The notes: a model not told the origin generated them from the sequence alone. A stretch of 20,230 bases of DNA from an uncultured Clostridia bacterium (GCA_934249215.1 CAKQKN010000154.1:1-20230), one strand, 5' to 3'; shown: positions 5,934-15,252, numbered from the stretch's first letter. Made by a program: numbers and translations.

Positions 5934-7838
5934 ATGATTAAGAAAGTTTTATGTATTCTCGTTGCGACCGCGACCGTGCTTTTTTCAGTCGGTTGCAAGT
6001 CATGCAACAACAAAATGTTCGATTTCGGCGAATATAATTATCCCGATTATCCGCTCGCGAGCAAGGATGACACAAAAAACTCGTGGGAGCAAAAGGATGA
6101 TTCGATTATCGAAATCGACTGGTTTATCGACAACACGTCGTACTATCTGCCGAAAGACAACACCGTCGTCACAAACGAGATTTTAAAACAGACGGGCGTG
6201 AAGATCAATTTCAAAAAAGCGACCACGAGCGACGGAAGCGAACTCACGACGATGATTGCGGGAAATGATCTTCCCGATATTCTGTCCGTAACCTCGGGCA
6301 TGTACGACCTCATAAATGACAAAAAGATTTTTCCGATAAACGGGCTTGCCGAGCGCTGGGCGCCTTCGCTCAACCGCCGCTTGAAAGAAGATCCTGAGAT
6401 GAAGGATACGTATACTAACCCTGCGGACGATAATCTGTATTTTTTGATGAATAACTTCTATTCGTCGAAGCAGCTCGACGAGTATGCCGAAGTCGACGGG
6501 CATATACTTCCCAACGACGGAATCGTCGTCAGAAAGGATTATCTCAAGGCGTATATCGAACACATGAAAGGCGAAAAGTCCGCCTGGACGGATGCGGACA
6601 TGACCAATCCCGACGGCATTTTTGACTTTCTCTCGTGGGTTAAAAAGGAGTATAAACTCACAAACGAAAATCATTCGGTCTTGCTTTCGGCTTTCGACAG
6701 CGCTGAAGAATACGCAAGCCGCGGACTCCGCGTTCTCGCCGAGTATTTCGGATGTAAGGAAGAAAACTCCGACGGAACTTACGCTTATCCGATGGCGGAC
6801 AAGAACTATACTGAAATGATAAAGTGGCTGAACAAGCTGTATAAAGCAGGGCTTCTGACCGAAGGGTGCCTTGGCGCGACTCAGGCGCAGGTCAATTCCT
6901 ATATTCAAAACGGCGAACCGATTATGTATATGGGCAAGATGATTACGCCCGCGGGCAACTTCCGCAACTGGGAGCAGAACAACCCATTAAAGCGCGACGC
7001 TGCTTATGTTCCGATTATATTTTTGAATACCGACGGCGCCGTTCCGCAACTTTCGTTCCACAGTTCCGGCGAACTTGCAACGATGGTCACTTCTTCTTGT
7101 AAGCGACCCGACCGGGTGATAAAACTTCTCGATTATCTTTATTCCGAGGATGGGCAGAGGCTCATTTATTATGGAATCGATAAAGCGCAAGACGACGTGA
7201 AAGGAACTTTTAAGTACAAGACGCAACCGGGAACGACGGTCGATCTCGGCAACGGGAAAACGCACACCTATCGTTACGGACAGATAGAGTATACCGACGA
7301 AATCATTCAGGCGCTTCGCACTAACGTTGAAAACTACGGCATTTATTTTTGCATGTTCCTGTGTAATCCAATGTATATGTATCTCACTTCGACGACGGGC
7401 GGGCAGTTCAACAATTACCGCGATTACGTAAAATGGAATTCGCGGGCGGCTTTGATACCGTATACCTATAATTACCGCGGATTCGATTTCTCACTCGATT
7501 CGTCCGATTCAAGATATAAATTCGGGCTTACCGCTTCCGGCAATATGCGCAGTAAGTGGTTCAAAAAGATTGCGGGGATAATAGCTTCGCCCGACGCCGC
7601 AACAGTTGAAAAAGAAATCAAAAGCCTTCTCGACTGGTGCGAAAAATCGGAAAAACTTTCGGAGTATATTGCGTATAAAAACGATTGTTTCAAGGCGCAC
7701 AAGAAAAGACTCGGCATAATTTACGCATATGCGCCGAACGATCCTTTGTCGACTTACAAGAATCTTAAAATCGACACCATTTACGGCGTGACGAAATACA
7801 ACAAGGAAATACCCGCCGATATGCTCACGGGTAATTAA
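5934..7838 (+). CDS. lplA: Sugar-binding lipoprotein, LplA type
   Basis: The 634-residue extracellular solute-binding protein would capture the glycan product and deliver it to the two permeases. A GGGAGG ribosome site precedes the ATG. The signal peptide (MIKKVLCILVATATVLFSVG) ends at Cys 21, the predicted lipid-anchored residue. The mature part shows family features: a first-lobe DWFIDN strand, TGVKINFKKA, a LTTMIAGNDLPDI stretch and aromatic-rich ligand-cleft segments. It is longer than classical sugar-binding proteins (~420-550), as is usual for the LplA group that binds larger oligosaccharides. The substrate cannot be read from sequence. Confidence 0.9.
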   Translation: MIKKVLCILVATATVLFSVGCKSCNNKMFDFGEYNYPDYPLASKDDTKNSWEQKDDSIIEIDWFIDNTSYYLPKDNTVVTNEILKQTGVKINFKKATTSDGSELTTMIAGNDLPDILSVTSGMYDLINDKKIFPINGLAERWAPSLNRRLKEDPEMKDTYTNPADDNLYFLMNNFYSSKQLDEYAEVDGHILPNDGIVVRKDYLKAYIEHMKGEKSAWTDADMTNPDGIFDFLSWVKKEYKLTNENHSVLLSAFDSAEEYASRGLRVLAEYFGCKEENSDGTYAYPMADKNYTEMIKWLNKLYKAGLLTEGCLGATQAQVNSYIQNGEPIMYMGKMITPAGNFRNWEQNNPLKRDAAYVPIIFLNTDGAVPQLSFHSSGELATMVTSSCKRPDRVIKLLDYLYSEDGQRLIYYGIDKAQDDVKGTFKYKTQPGTTVDLGNGKTHTYRYGQIEYTDEIIQALRTNVENYGIYFCMFLCNPMYMYLTSTTGGQFNNYRDYVKWNSRAALIPYTYNYRGFDFSLDSSDSRYKFGLTASGNMRSKWFKKIAGIIASPDAATVEKEIKSLLDWCEKSEKLSEYIAYKNDCFKAHKKRLGIIYAYAPNDPLSTYKNLKIDTIYGVTKYNKEIPADMLTGN

Positions 7839-7846
7839 GGAGTAAA

Positions 7847-8746
7847 ATGAAACTTATCATAGACACCGATATCGGCGACGATATCGACGATGCCTACGCG
7901 CTTGTTCTCGCGGCGACGACGGACGATATCGACCTGAAAGCCGTAACGACGGTATACCGCAATTCGGCAGAACGCGCGAAAATTGCGGCGGCGCTTCTTA
8001 ATGCGGTCGGCAAAAACAGCGTGATGGTGGCGGCGGGCGAGGACTACGCCTACAGCGTTCCTTTTACCGTCGAACCGTTCGAAAGCATCTGTGCGGACGG
8101 AAAACCGCACATTCCTCAACTTTCGGAAGGAATGGGAAACTATTCTTATTCCGATAAAAACGCCGTAGATTTAATCAATGAGATCGCGTCGAAATATCCG
8201 AACGAAGTAACTCTTCTCGAACTTGCGCCAGCAACGAACGCGGCGCGCGCCTTTGAAAAATCGCCCGAATCTTTTCGCAAACTGAAAAATGTGGTTATGA
8301 TGGGCGGGCATTCGGGCGGCACTTTTGCCGAATGGAATATAAGGTGCGACCCAGAAGCGGCGGCAATTCTGCTCGGCAGCGGCGTGGAAACGACGCTCAT
8401 CGGAATCGATGTGACGAAAAATGCAACGCTCACGGAAGAAGAGGAGCATCGGCTGGTATCGACGGACAATCAAGCTCTGAAAATGTGTGCGATGATGCTT
8501 GAAAAAATGCACAAAGACAGACCCGACCGCATTACATGTCTGCACGACGTGGTTGCGCTTGCGGGGCTTACCGAGAATTTCTACACCTATAAAACGAAGA
8601 AAACTGCGATTCCCGTAAGCGGAAAAAACAGAGCCAGAACGATCGAAAGCGAGGACGGACAAAACATAAAAATGGCTGTCGGGTTCGATCGGGCGGGCTT
8701 TATGCGGTGGCTGTTTAAAAAAACGAACGATTTAAACCATAAATAA
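7847..8746 (+). CDS. Nucleoside-hydrolase (IUNH) family enzyme
   Basis: This 299-residue cytoplasmic enzyme belongs to the inosine-uridine nucleoside N-ribohydrolase fold, which cuts the N-glycosidic bond of ribonucleosides with a bound calcium ion. The N-terminal aspartate cluster DTDIGDDIDDAYAL (residues 6-19) is the family hallmark. The central APATNAARA (127-135) and VVMMGG (149-154) motifs, the NIRCDPEAA segment (164-172) and the second metal aspartate in LHDVVAL (Asp 234) are all present, so it should be active. GGAG precedes the ATG, 8 nt after the binding protein. A purine-salvage enzyme is odd inside a glycan operon. It may act on a related glycoside released from the substrate. Confidence 0.9.
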   Translation: MKLIIDTDIGDDIDDAYALVLAATTDDIDLKAVTTVYRNSAERAKIAAALLNAVGKNSVMVAAGEDYAYSVPFTVEPFESICADGKPHIPQLSEGMGNYSYSDKNAVDLINEIASKYPNEVTLLELAPATNAARAFEKSPESFRKLKNVVMMGGHSGGTFAEWNIRCDPEAAAILLGSGVETTLIGIDVTKNATLTEEEEHRLVSTDNQALKMCAMMLEKMHKDRPDRITCLHDVVALAGLTENFYTYKTKKTAIPVSGKNRARTIESEDGQNIKMAVGFDRAGFMRWLFKKTNDLNHK

Positions 8747-8756
8747 GGGGGCAATA

Positions 8757-10220
8757 ATGCAGAAAACAAAAATGTTTGTCTTAAAAAGGGTGATACACGT
8801 AATCTGTCTTGCGATAACGCTTGCTTTTGCGTTCGGGGTTCACGGCGTATCATTGACTGAAGCCGCGGAAAATTCACCGGGGATCGTTATCGATGGTTTC
8901 GGGAAAATGAACGCTGACGAAAAATTCACGTTTTCGATCGAAAAGTTTTCGGTCGGCGCGGACGAAAGTTTCTATCTGCGGTTTTTCGTCAAAAACGCGA
9001 ACGAATATGCGGTAAAAACCAAATTGAGTTTCACAGATTCCGAAAATAACGGGCATTATGTTTCGAACGAGAATGAAATAACGCTCAAAGCCGATTCGTT
9101 ATACGGCAAAAATGCCGAAAAGTCTATTTTTGTCAGAAAAAACGGCGTGATCGAAGTGCCTTACCGTTTTTACGGCGATCTCGAATTTCCCGTTTCCGCG
9201 TTTGACCGCGGCGGAATTTCAAAAAAACTCGACGTGAAGTCGGTTTCGCTCGCCGTGATCGCTTCGGGCGCAAACGCCACTTGGCTGACCGATAAAACTT
9301 CGCTCTATCTTTTCGGTATTTACAAAAAGAATCAGTCGGGTAAAAAAGAAATCGTTTGCGACTTTGCGAAGTATTCCGAAGAATCCGTAATCCACGAATG
9401 TGCGGACGCAGACCCCGTTTTAAAAGCGAGAAAGGCGCATTCTTCCGACGTCGCGCTGTGGCAAAGTTACACCGCCGACAAAAGCGCAAAGCGTTTCGGC
9501 GACGTGAAGATCGTCAAAGACTTTTCATCGGAATCGTCCGTAGACGACGAAGTTGCGAAAGCGGAAAGAGAAAACGATCTTTATTTGTCGGGACAAAAAA
9601 GCAAATATTCGTTCTTTGCGAACGGCGAACATGGCGACGCTTTGTCCTATAAGCTCGATTCTTCCGACTACGACGCGGGTAAGAACTCATACGCGGGTAT
9701 TCACTTCAATTTCGCAACCGACGACGAACGCGACTGGAGCGGAGCGAAAGGCGTGACCGTTTTCGTGAAGAACGGCGAAAACTTCGTAGTAAGTTTCGGC
9801 GTGGAACTCTTTCAGTATAATTCTGACACCAATCTCGTCGAACAGTACAATCTGAATTCAGCCGTCAACAAATATAAAACCGTTTATGCATACGACGTGG
9901 TCACTGGGCTTGAGTTCTCTATTCACACTCAAACGTATATCCGTATCCCCGCAAATTTCGAGGGCTGGCTACGGATTCCGCTGTCGCAATACGATGCGCC
10001 GGCGTGGAGCATGACCGAGGCTTACGGCAACAAAGGCATTCTCGACGTGGATAAATTCGAGATCGTCAAGGTTTCTTTGACGAGATTTTTCACGGCAAAT
10101 CAGGACAGCGAACTCATAATCGACGAGTTGGGCGTTTATTACGACGATTTTACGCCCGGCGGAAGTTTTCTCGGCGACAAACCGTCCATAAAAGATAACA
10201 TGAGCGGGGGAAAACAATAA
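8757..10220 (+). CDS. Secreted beta-sandwich protein, CBM-like
   Basis: The 487-residue protein has a signal peptide (hydrophobic stretch ~11-30, likely cleavage near residue 36) and no membrane anchor or known catalytic motif. Two regions (~42-190 and ~283-462) look like galactose-binding or CBM11/CIA30-type beta-sandwiches. Each ends in the typical strand series seen in the second as FEGWLRIPLSQYDAP (401-415), the FEIVKVSLTRFF strand and LIIDELGVYYDDF (453-465). A polar linker separates them. It sits in the operon with a GGGGG ribosome site, and its stop overlaps the start of the next gene by one base (TAATG), so the two are probably co-translated. Glycan binding is my inference; the protein at 13129-15141 seems to contain the same kind of domain. 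Confidence 0.7.
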   Translation: MQKTKMFVLKRVIHVICLAITLAFAFGVHGVSLTEAAENSPGIVIDGFGKMNADEKFTFSIEKFSVGADESFYLRFFVKNANEYAVKTKLSFTDSENNGHYVSNENEITLKADSLYGKNAEKSIFVRKNGVIEVPYRFYGDLEFPVSAFDRGGISKKLDVKSVSLAVIASGANATWLTDKTSLYLFGIYKKNQSGKKEIVCDFAKYSEESVIHECADADPVLKARKAHSSDVALWQSYTADKSAKRFGDVKIVKDFSSESSVDDEVAKAERENDLYLSGQKSKYSFFANGEHGDALSYKLDSSDYDAGKNSYAGIHFNFATDDERDWSGAKGVTVFVKNGENFVVSFGVELFQYNSDTNLVEQYNLNSAVNKYKTVYAYDVVTGLEFSIHTQTYIRIPANFEGWLRIPLSQYDAPAWSMTEAYGNKGILDVDKFEIVKVSLTRFFTANQDSELIIDELGVYYDDFTPGGSFLGDKPSIKDNMSGGKQ

Positions 10221-11431
10221 TGAAAAAGATATTGAAAAGAATTACGGCGACATTTTGTTGCGTTTGCGCCATTTTGTTAAGCGGCGTCGCATGCCGCAAA
10301 CCGAACGATCAATCGTCCGGAAACGACAAGCCGCACGAAACGTTCGAAAACAAGTGGATCGACGGAATCGACGCCGTGTTCGACGAAAGTCTCGGTTATT
10401 CGGACGAAAATCCGTCCGTCATCCAGATCGGCTCGACGCGCTATCTGTATTACACCAAAAATCAGTCCAAATATTCGTCCGAAACGAGCATCGCCGTGAG
10501 AAAGGGTACGTTCGGCGGCGGCAAGTGGACTTACGACGAATCGAAAACCTGTCTTACCGTATCGGAAAACGGCTGGGACAGCGCACATGTATTCGGTGCG
10601 GACGTCGTTAAAGGCAATTTCGCTTTTAACGGCTCGACCTATTCGTATCTGATGGCATATAGCGGGAATTCGGGCAAAAACAACAAGAAAAATGCCTCGA
10701 TAGGCTTTGCGGTAAGCGACAAACCGGACGGCGAATGGATCAGAACGGGAAGCAATCCCGTCGTGAAGTTCGATAGCGCCGAGTTCGACCGCACGGGGCT
10801 TCTCGAATATGACGGGGCAATCGAGCCGAGCCTTATAAGTTTTGACGAAAACGGAAAAATCTGGATGTTCTATTCCGAATACGAGGCGTTTAAGTCCAAT
10901 TACGTTCTCGAAATGGACGTTTCGGATGCGGGCAACGTGAAAGTGTTCAACAAAAAAGTTCTGGAAACGTCAGGGATAAAAGATCTCGGAATAACAAATC
11001 CGCTTTTATACGGCGGGGATTTCGTGTGGGATAAGGAATCTGGTGAATTTATCGCCGTTCGCGAATGTACCGTGACCGTCACCGTTGAACCCAAGGTTTC
11101 CGACGAATTGCAGATCGTCAGAAGTTCGGACAAAGTGCTTATCGATCATAGACAGGAATGGACGGGGCGCGAGGAGTTCGTCGACGAATGGTGGAGCGCG
11201 ATCGGAAGCAAGATCGACGTTGATTCCACCGCGAACTACAGCCTCGACAAAACGGGTTATTCGCGGTTGTTCTCGCCGTGTATCGTGAGCGATTGCTACG
11301 GCAGACTGCTGGAATACGGCAAACTCGATATAATGTTCACTTCCAAGGCGACGAGCGCAGACGAACGCGCCGAAACGGACGAAACGTGGAAATATACGGG
11401 AATGATTCACGCGCTTTCCGTAACGTACTGA
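10220..11431 (+). CDS. GH43-like five-bladed propeller lipoprotein
   Basis: The 403-residue protein starts with a lipoprotein signal (LLSGVAC, Cys 25). The rest reads as a five-bladed beta-propeller of the GH43/GH32/GH130 superfamily: ENPSVIQIGSTRYLYYTKN (63-81), GADVVKGNFAF followed by YSYLMAYSGN (126-150), SIGFAVSDKPDGEW (160-173) and AIEPSLISFDENGKIWMFYS (200-219). These enzymes hydrolyse or phosphorolyse glycosidic bonds of arabinan, xylan, fructan or mannoside. The usual first-blade aspartate before PSV is Asn 64 here (ENPSV), so the catalytic base may be missing or placed elsewhere. It could be a binder or a divergent hydrolase. It is surface-anchored beside other secreted propellers. 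Substrate unknown. Confidence 0.72.
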   Translation: MKKILKRITATFCCVCAILLSGVACRKPNDQSSGNDKPHETFENKWIDGIDAVFDESLGYSDENPSVIQIGSTRYLYYTKNQSKYSSETSIAVRKGTFGGGKWTYDESKTCLTVSENGWDSAHVFGADVVKGNFAFNGSTYSYLMAYSGNSGKNNKKNASIGFAVSDKPDGEWIRTGSNPVVKFDSAEFDRTGLLEYDGAIEPSLISFDENGKIWMFYSEYEAFKSNYVLEMDVSDAGNVKVFNKKVLETSGIKDLGITNPLLYGGDFVWDKESGEFIAVRECTVTVTVEPKVSDELQIVRSSDKVLIDHRQEWTGREEFVDEWWSAIGSKIDVDSTANYSLDKTGYSRLFSPCIVSDCYGRLLEYGKLDIMFTSKATSADERAETDETWKYTGMIHALSVTY

Positions 11432-11435
11432 AAAA

Positions 11436-13127
11436 ATGAAAAGAATTATTTTATTGCTATCGGTCTTTGCAATGTTTTTTGTTTCCGTTGGTAGCGTCGG
11501 CGCGGCGAAAGCGCAATCGGCTGTTGAAGGCACGGCTTTGGGCGGCGGAGATCTCGTTTACTATTGGTCGGGCGACACAGGCGTCCTTTCGAAGCCTGTG
11601 GCCGAAAATGCAAAAGAAACTTATGCGGAAAGCGACAGAATGTGGCAAGGACTTCCCACTCTTGCCGTAACCGACGGCGGAAGAATGTGGTGCGCGTGGC
11701 AGACGGGCGACTCGATAGAGGGCTCCGACGGCGTGAATAACTACGACGTTATGTACTATTCGGATGACTGCGGAAAGACGTGGAACGAAAACTTTCTCAT
11801 TTTCGACGTGTCCGACGATTCCGTGCGGCTTACCGATCCCAGACTTTTTCGGGATCAGTTCGGAAAACTTTGGCTCGTCCTCATTCGCGGCGGACTTAAA
11901 GGGGTGTTTGCGATCGAGATGAGCAATCCCGACTGCGCAAATCCCGAAAGCGAACTGCGGTTCGGAACGCCGAAGGCATGGATGAAGTTTCCGCCCGCGC
12001 ACAGACCCACCGTATTGAAAAACGGCAGATGGATCACCCCTTACGAATATAACTGCGCCGCGCAGGAAACGCTCGTTTGTCTGCCCGACGACGTTAAAGG
12101 GATATATAACTGGGTGAGCATCACTTCCACGAAAGCAGAAACAGCTTTTCCGTCGCAGAAAAAGTGGGGCGAAGCGCAGATAATCGAACTTAACGACGGC
12201 AGACTTATGATGCTTTCGCGGCTTCCCGGGACGGTCGGCGGCGGAATGGAAATATCTTATTCCGATAACTACGGCGCCGATTGGAGCAAGTTCAAAGCCG
12301 ATAACGGCGTGCCGTATATCACGCCGAACTCAAAATTTCACGTTCAGCGGCTGGAAAGCGGCGCGATTCTGCTTATCACTCATGCGACGACTTCCGCTCG
12401 GAGCGAGCTTGCCGCATATCTTTCTTACGACGACGGAAAAACTTATCCTTATTCATTGATGCTTGACGATTGCGAAGTCGGCAACAAGTGGGGCGTGAGT
12501 TATCCCGAAGCGGCGCAGATACAGGGCGAAAACGGCGAAATCTATATCGTTTACGACTCGGGCAGATACGATCAGAAAGAAATCAGACTGTCCGTCGTGA
12601 CCGAAGGGGACATCAAAGCGGGAAAAATCGTCGGGAAAGGAAGTTTTTTGCGCGGTAAGGTCAGTTACCTCGGCGATTACACCGACTATATAAAAGCCGA
12701 ACAGTCTTATGAAAGATATATTTCGGTTAAAAAGGGGACGAAGAAAAGCGAGCTTTTGAAAGAGTTTCCGCAAAGCGTCACTCTCGTCACGGAAAGCGGC
12801 GAAAAGAAAACGTTCGGCGGCGAATGGGATTGTCCGTTATATGACGGAAACAAAGCGGGAAGATATACTTTCTCGATGAACGCCGCCATTCCGAGTGGTT
12901 ATCAGGACAGATACAGTCTTCTCAAAATTTACGTCGAAGTGGGCAAGTCCGACACGCATCCCGGCTTTTCGAACGGCTCGGATAGCAGTTCGGGTTCATG
13001 TCAAGGCGATACGCAATCTTGTTCATGCGGCGGCAATATCGGAAGCAGCGGACTTATGGGGATAATCGTTTCGGCTGCAGGGTTAACACTGCTTGTCGGG
13101 CGTAAAAAAAATAAATCGGAGGATTAA
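11436..13127 (+). CDS. Membrane-anchored sialidase-family protein
   Basis: The 563-residue protein has a signal peptide (cleavage near residue 26, AKA|Q), a sialidase-superfamily six-bladed propeller (~35-400), an Ig-like domain (~425-502), a Ser/Gly/Cys-rich linker and one C-terminal membrane segment (~539-555) followed by RKKNK. Asp-box blades are visible at 109-116 (SDDCGKTW), 276-283 (SDNYGADW) and 330-336 (SYDDGKT). WQGLPTLAVTDGGRMWCAW (70-88) and VRLTDPRLF (130-138) resemble BNR_2 sialidases. The full GH33 arginine triad is not certain, so the true substrate may not be sialic acid. Ribosome-site match is weak (TGAAAAA); it starts 4 nt after the previous stop and is probably coupled to it. 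The C-terminal CxGxIGxSG-helix-basic tail recurs in the next gene. Confidence 0.82.
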   Translation: MKRIILLLSVFAMFFVSVGSVGAAKAQSAVEGTALGGGDLVYYWSGDTGVLSKPVAENAKETYAESDRMWQGLPTLAVTDGGRMWCAWQTGDSIEGSDGVNNYDVMYYSDDCGKTWNENFLIFDVSDDSVRLTDPRLFRDQFGKLWLVLIRGGLKGVFAIEMSNPDCANPESELRFGTPKAWMKFPPAHRPTVLKNGRWITPYEYNCAAQETLVCLPDDVKGIYNWVSITSTKAETAFPSQKKWGEAQIIELNDGRLMMLSRLPGTVGGGMEISYSDNYGADWSKFKADNGVPYITPNSKFHVQRLESGAILLITHATTSARSELAAYLSYDDGKTYPYSLMLDDCEVGNKWGVSYPEAAQIQGENGEIYIVYDSGRYDQKEIRLSVVTEGDIKAGKIVGKGSFLRGKVSYLGDYTDYIKAEQSYERYISVKKGTKKSELLKEFPQSVTLVTESGEKKTFGGEWDCPLYDGNKAGRYTFSMNAAIPSGYQDRYSLLKIYVEVGKSDTHPGFSNGSDSSSGSCQGDTQSCSCGGNIGSSGLMGIIVSAAGLTLLVGRKKNKSED

Positions 13128-13128
13128 G

Positions 13129-15141
13129 ATGAAAAAACAAAAACAAAGATTGGCGCTGTTATGCGCGGTCGTTTCGCTTTTTGCTCTTTCGGTATTTGCT
13201 TTCGGGCTTTTCGGAACGAATGCAAAAACGGCTTCTGCCGCATCCGTGGAGTATAAAACGGAAATTCCCGAAGCGCAGCTTAAGTCGCTTTCTTACGACG
13301 GCGGAGTTTACGCTTATGCGAACAAAACTGGAACGGCAACCGTCCGTTACACGCCGTCGGGCGCGGAAGCCGACTACTCGTTGGAAAACGCCACCGACCT
13401 TGCTTTCCGCTTCGCGGTAAGTTATCGTCAGCGCAACAAACCCAATACGGGGACGGGGCTTTGCTACGTAAGAATAAAATTCAAAAACAACGATAAGATT
13501 TTCGGCATCACGAAAGAGGACGTAAAACTTACGTTCGTCGAAGACGACGGCTCGGTCGGGCTTGTCAGAATCAGCAACGGCGGAAAAGGCGTCGGCGGGC
13601 AGATTAACTGCGTTAAAGGTACCGACGGAACGGTCGTAATTCCTCTTTCTTGCCTTAAAGACGGAGCCGCGGTCGACGCTATAGGTTCGGCTGTTACCGA
13701 AACGGAAAACTACGGCAGTCTTGAAATCGAATACGTCGATTTCGTAATCAGCGCATACAGATACGATTTCGTGTTCGGGCAGTTCGCCGTCGTTCGCAAA
13801 ACGGGCGAAACTTATTCTTATGATATTTTGCCGTTCACTGCGGCGGAATCGGGCAGTTCGCTGCTTACGCTCGTCGGTAATTTTCATGATACCGTGGATT
13901 CTTTCAAAGTGAACGGAACCGACGCCGTTAAAAAAGCCGATGGGCTTTACGAAGCCGCTCTCGACGAGATCGGAACGTTGACTTTCGATTGCGGCGACTC
14001 TTTGAGATTTTTCGACAAGGTGAAAGTTTCTTTAAACGGTAAGGAGGGCTACGGCATCACCAACGTAAAGACCTTTATTTCGGGTTTCGAATCGGGCGAA
14101 AACAACCAGACTGCAAGCCCCTTGGCTTCGGGGCACGCTTACGAGTTCGACTTTGCTTTCAGACCGGGTGAACGCAACGAAAACACTGCGGCTGTCGGGC
14201 TTGAGCCCCTTCACGTTCGCGCGGAAATAACGGTTTCCGAACTTGTGAAAGTGGATTGCGACAGTACAGGCGCGCTCATTGCGATAGCGGACGTCGATGA
14301 CAATATGGACGGTAAGCTTTATTTTAAAGCGGACGAAGATTATGAACTTAAGGTCGTACCCGTTGCCGGCTTCGACTTTACCGGGCTTTCGCTTGACGGC
14401 GAAACAATTTCTGATCGCACCGAAAACGACGACGGCAGTTATCTTTACCCGATAAGAGTAAGCGAAAACGCGCATATCGGCATTGTCGGGCTCGGCGAAG
14501 CCACCGATATAACGCTCGATATTCCCGAAGTCGGCGGCAAAGTTTCGATCGATAATGCGGAAGTATCTTCGGGTAATTATGCAACAAATCTGTATAAAAA
14601 ACACGAACTCACGATTGCGCTCGACAAGGGCTATGTAACTTCTGTGAAACTTGTTCATTCGGCGGAAGAGGGTGAAACGGCAAACGAAGTCGTACTCGCC
14701 GAAGAAAACGGGAAGTATGTTTTCATCGTCGACGGCTCTTTTACCGTTAAGGTTGAGTTTGCGGTCAATGAATTCGGCGTAACTTACAGATTGAACGGCG
14801 GAACGCTCGCGGCAGACAAGACCAACCCCGAAAAAATTACTTATTTCGACACGATCGCGCTTAACTCACCGACCAAGGAAGGTTACGTTTTCAAGGGTTG
14901 GAGAATCGAAGGTAGCGACGGCATTATCAACGAACTTAAAAACGTCGAAAGCGACCTCATCGTGATCGCCGTTTTCGAAATGGAAGAAGCTCCCGTCGAT
15001 TCGGGTGACTCGGGCAGCGGAAGTAATCCCGCCGAAAGCGATAAAGGGTGTTTCGGTGCGCTGGGTTTTAGCGGCGTTTTCGTCCTTGCAATTCTCGGCG
15101 TTGCCGTCTTTGTGGTAAAAAGAAGAAAGTTCAACAAATAA
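13129..15141 (+). CDS. Anchored beta-sandwich/InlB-repeat protein
   Basis: The start at 13129 is chosen over an in-frame ATG at 13093 because GGAGG lies just before it and the signal peptide begins there; 670 residues result. The signal ends near residue 37 (ASA|A). Residues ~40-235 look like the same beta-sandwich family as the protein at 8757 (TVVIPLSCL, LEIEYVDFVISAY, VFGQFAVV). A middle region (~240-540) has further Ig-like parts, and ~548-615 is an InlB-type B-repeat (YRLNGGTL...GYVFKGW). A Ser/Gly linker leads to CFGALGFSG (Cys 641), a membrane helix and KRRK. No catalytic motif is seen. It probably binds the glycan at the cell surface and works with the sialidase-family protein before it. 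Confidence 0.75.
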   Translation: MKKQKQRLALLCAVVSLFALSVFAFGLFGTNAKTASAASVEYKTEIPEAQLKSLSYDGGVYAYANKTGTATVRYTPSGAEADYSLENATDLAFRFAVSYRQRNKPNTGTGLCYVRIKFKNNDKIFGITKEDVKLTFVEDDGSVGLVRISNGGKGVGGQINCVKGTDGTVVIPLSCLKDGAAVDAIGSAVTETENYGSLEIEYVDFVISAYRYDFVFGQFAVVRKTGETYSYDILPFTAAESGSSLLTLVGNFHDTVDSFKVNGTDAVKKADGLYEAALDEIGTLTFDCGDSLRFFDKVKVSLNGKEGYGITNVKTFISGFESGENNQTASPLASGHAYEFDFAFRPGERNENTAAVGLEPLHVRAEITVSELVKVDCDSTGALIAIADVDDNMDGKLYFKADEDYELKVVPVAGFDFTGLSLDGETISDRTENDDGSYLYPIRVSENAHIGIVGLGEATDITLDIPEVGGKVSIDNAEVSSGNYATNLYKKHELTIALDKGYVTSVKLVHSAEEGETANEVVLAEENGKYVFIVDGSFTVKVEFAVNEFGVTYRLNGGTLAADKTNPEKITYFDTIALNSPTKEGYVFKGWRIEGSDGIINELKNVESDLIVIAVFEMEEAPVDSGDSGSGSNPAESDKGCFGALGFSGVFVLAILGVAVFVVKRRKFNK

Positions 15142-15169
15142 GTGATAGCATCGCTAAACCGGAAAATCG

Positions 15170-15190
15170 CGAGGCGGCGTTGCCGCTTCG
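15170..15190 (+). promoter_or_regulatory. Intercistronic hairpin
   Basis: CGAGGCGGC (15170-15178) pairs with GCCGCTTCG (15182-15190) through nine pairs including one G-U, with a 3-nt loop. No T-run follows, so it is not a classical terminator. It lies in the 111-bp gap that separates the secreted block from the cytoplasmic block of the operon and could mark mRNA processing or partial attenuation between them. Confidence 0.45.
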
Positions 15191-15252
15191 TGATTCAAAG
15201 GTTTACGATAAAACGAAACAAAAAAAATCAACGGTTTTTTAGGAATAGAAAA

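Noticed and set aside
6183..6908. Long minus-strand frame of 241 codons inside the binding-protein gene
   Set aside because: Shadow of a well-supported gene; no ribosome site and no recognisable domain.
11436..13127. Firm call of true GH33 neuraminidase
   Set aside because: Asp boxes are clear but the full catalytic arginine triad and Tyr/Glu pair cannot be placed by eye, so only the superfamily is claimed.
13159..13887. Minus-strand frame of 242 codons
   Set aside because: Arg/Phe-rich composition typical of antisense reading of the real gene on the plus strand.
15142..15252. N-terminal extension of the cytoplasmic sialidase-family protein
   Set aside because: Basic, family-unlike sequence through a hairpin; the ATG at 15253 starts the family-like sequence.
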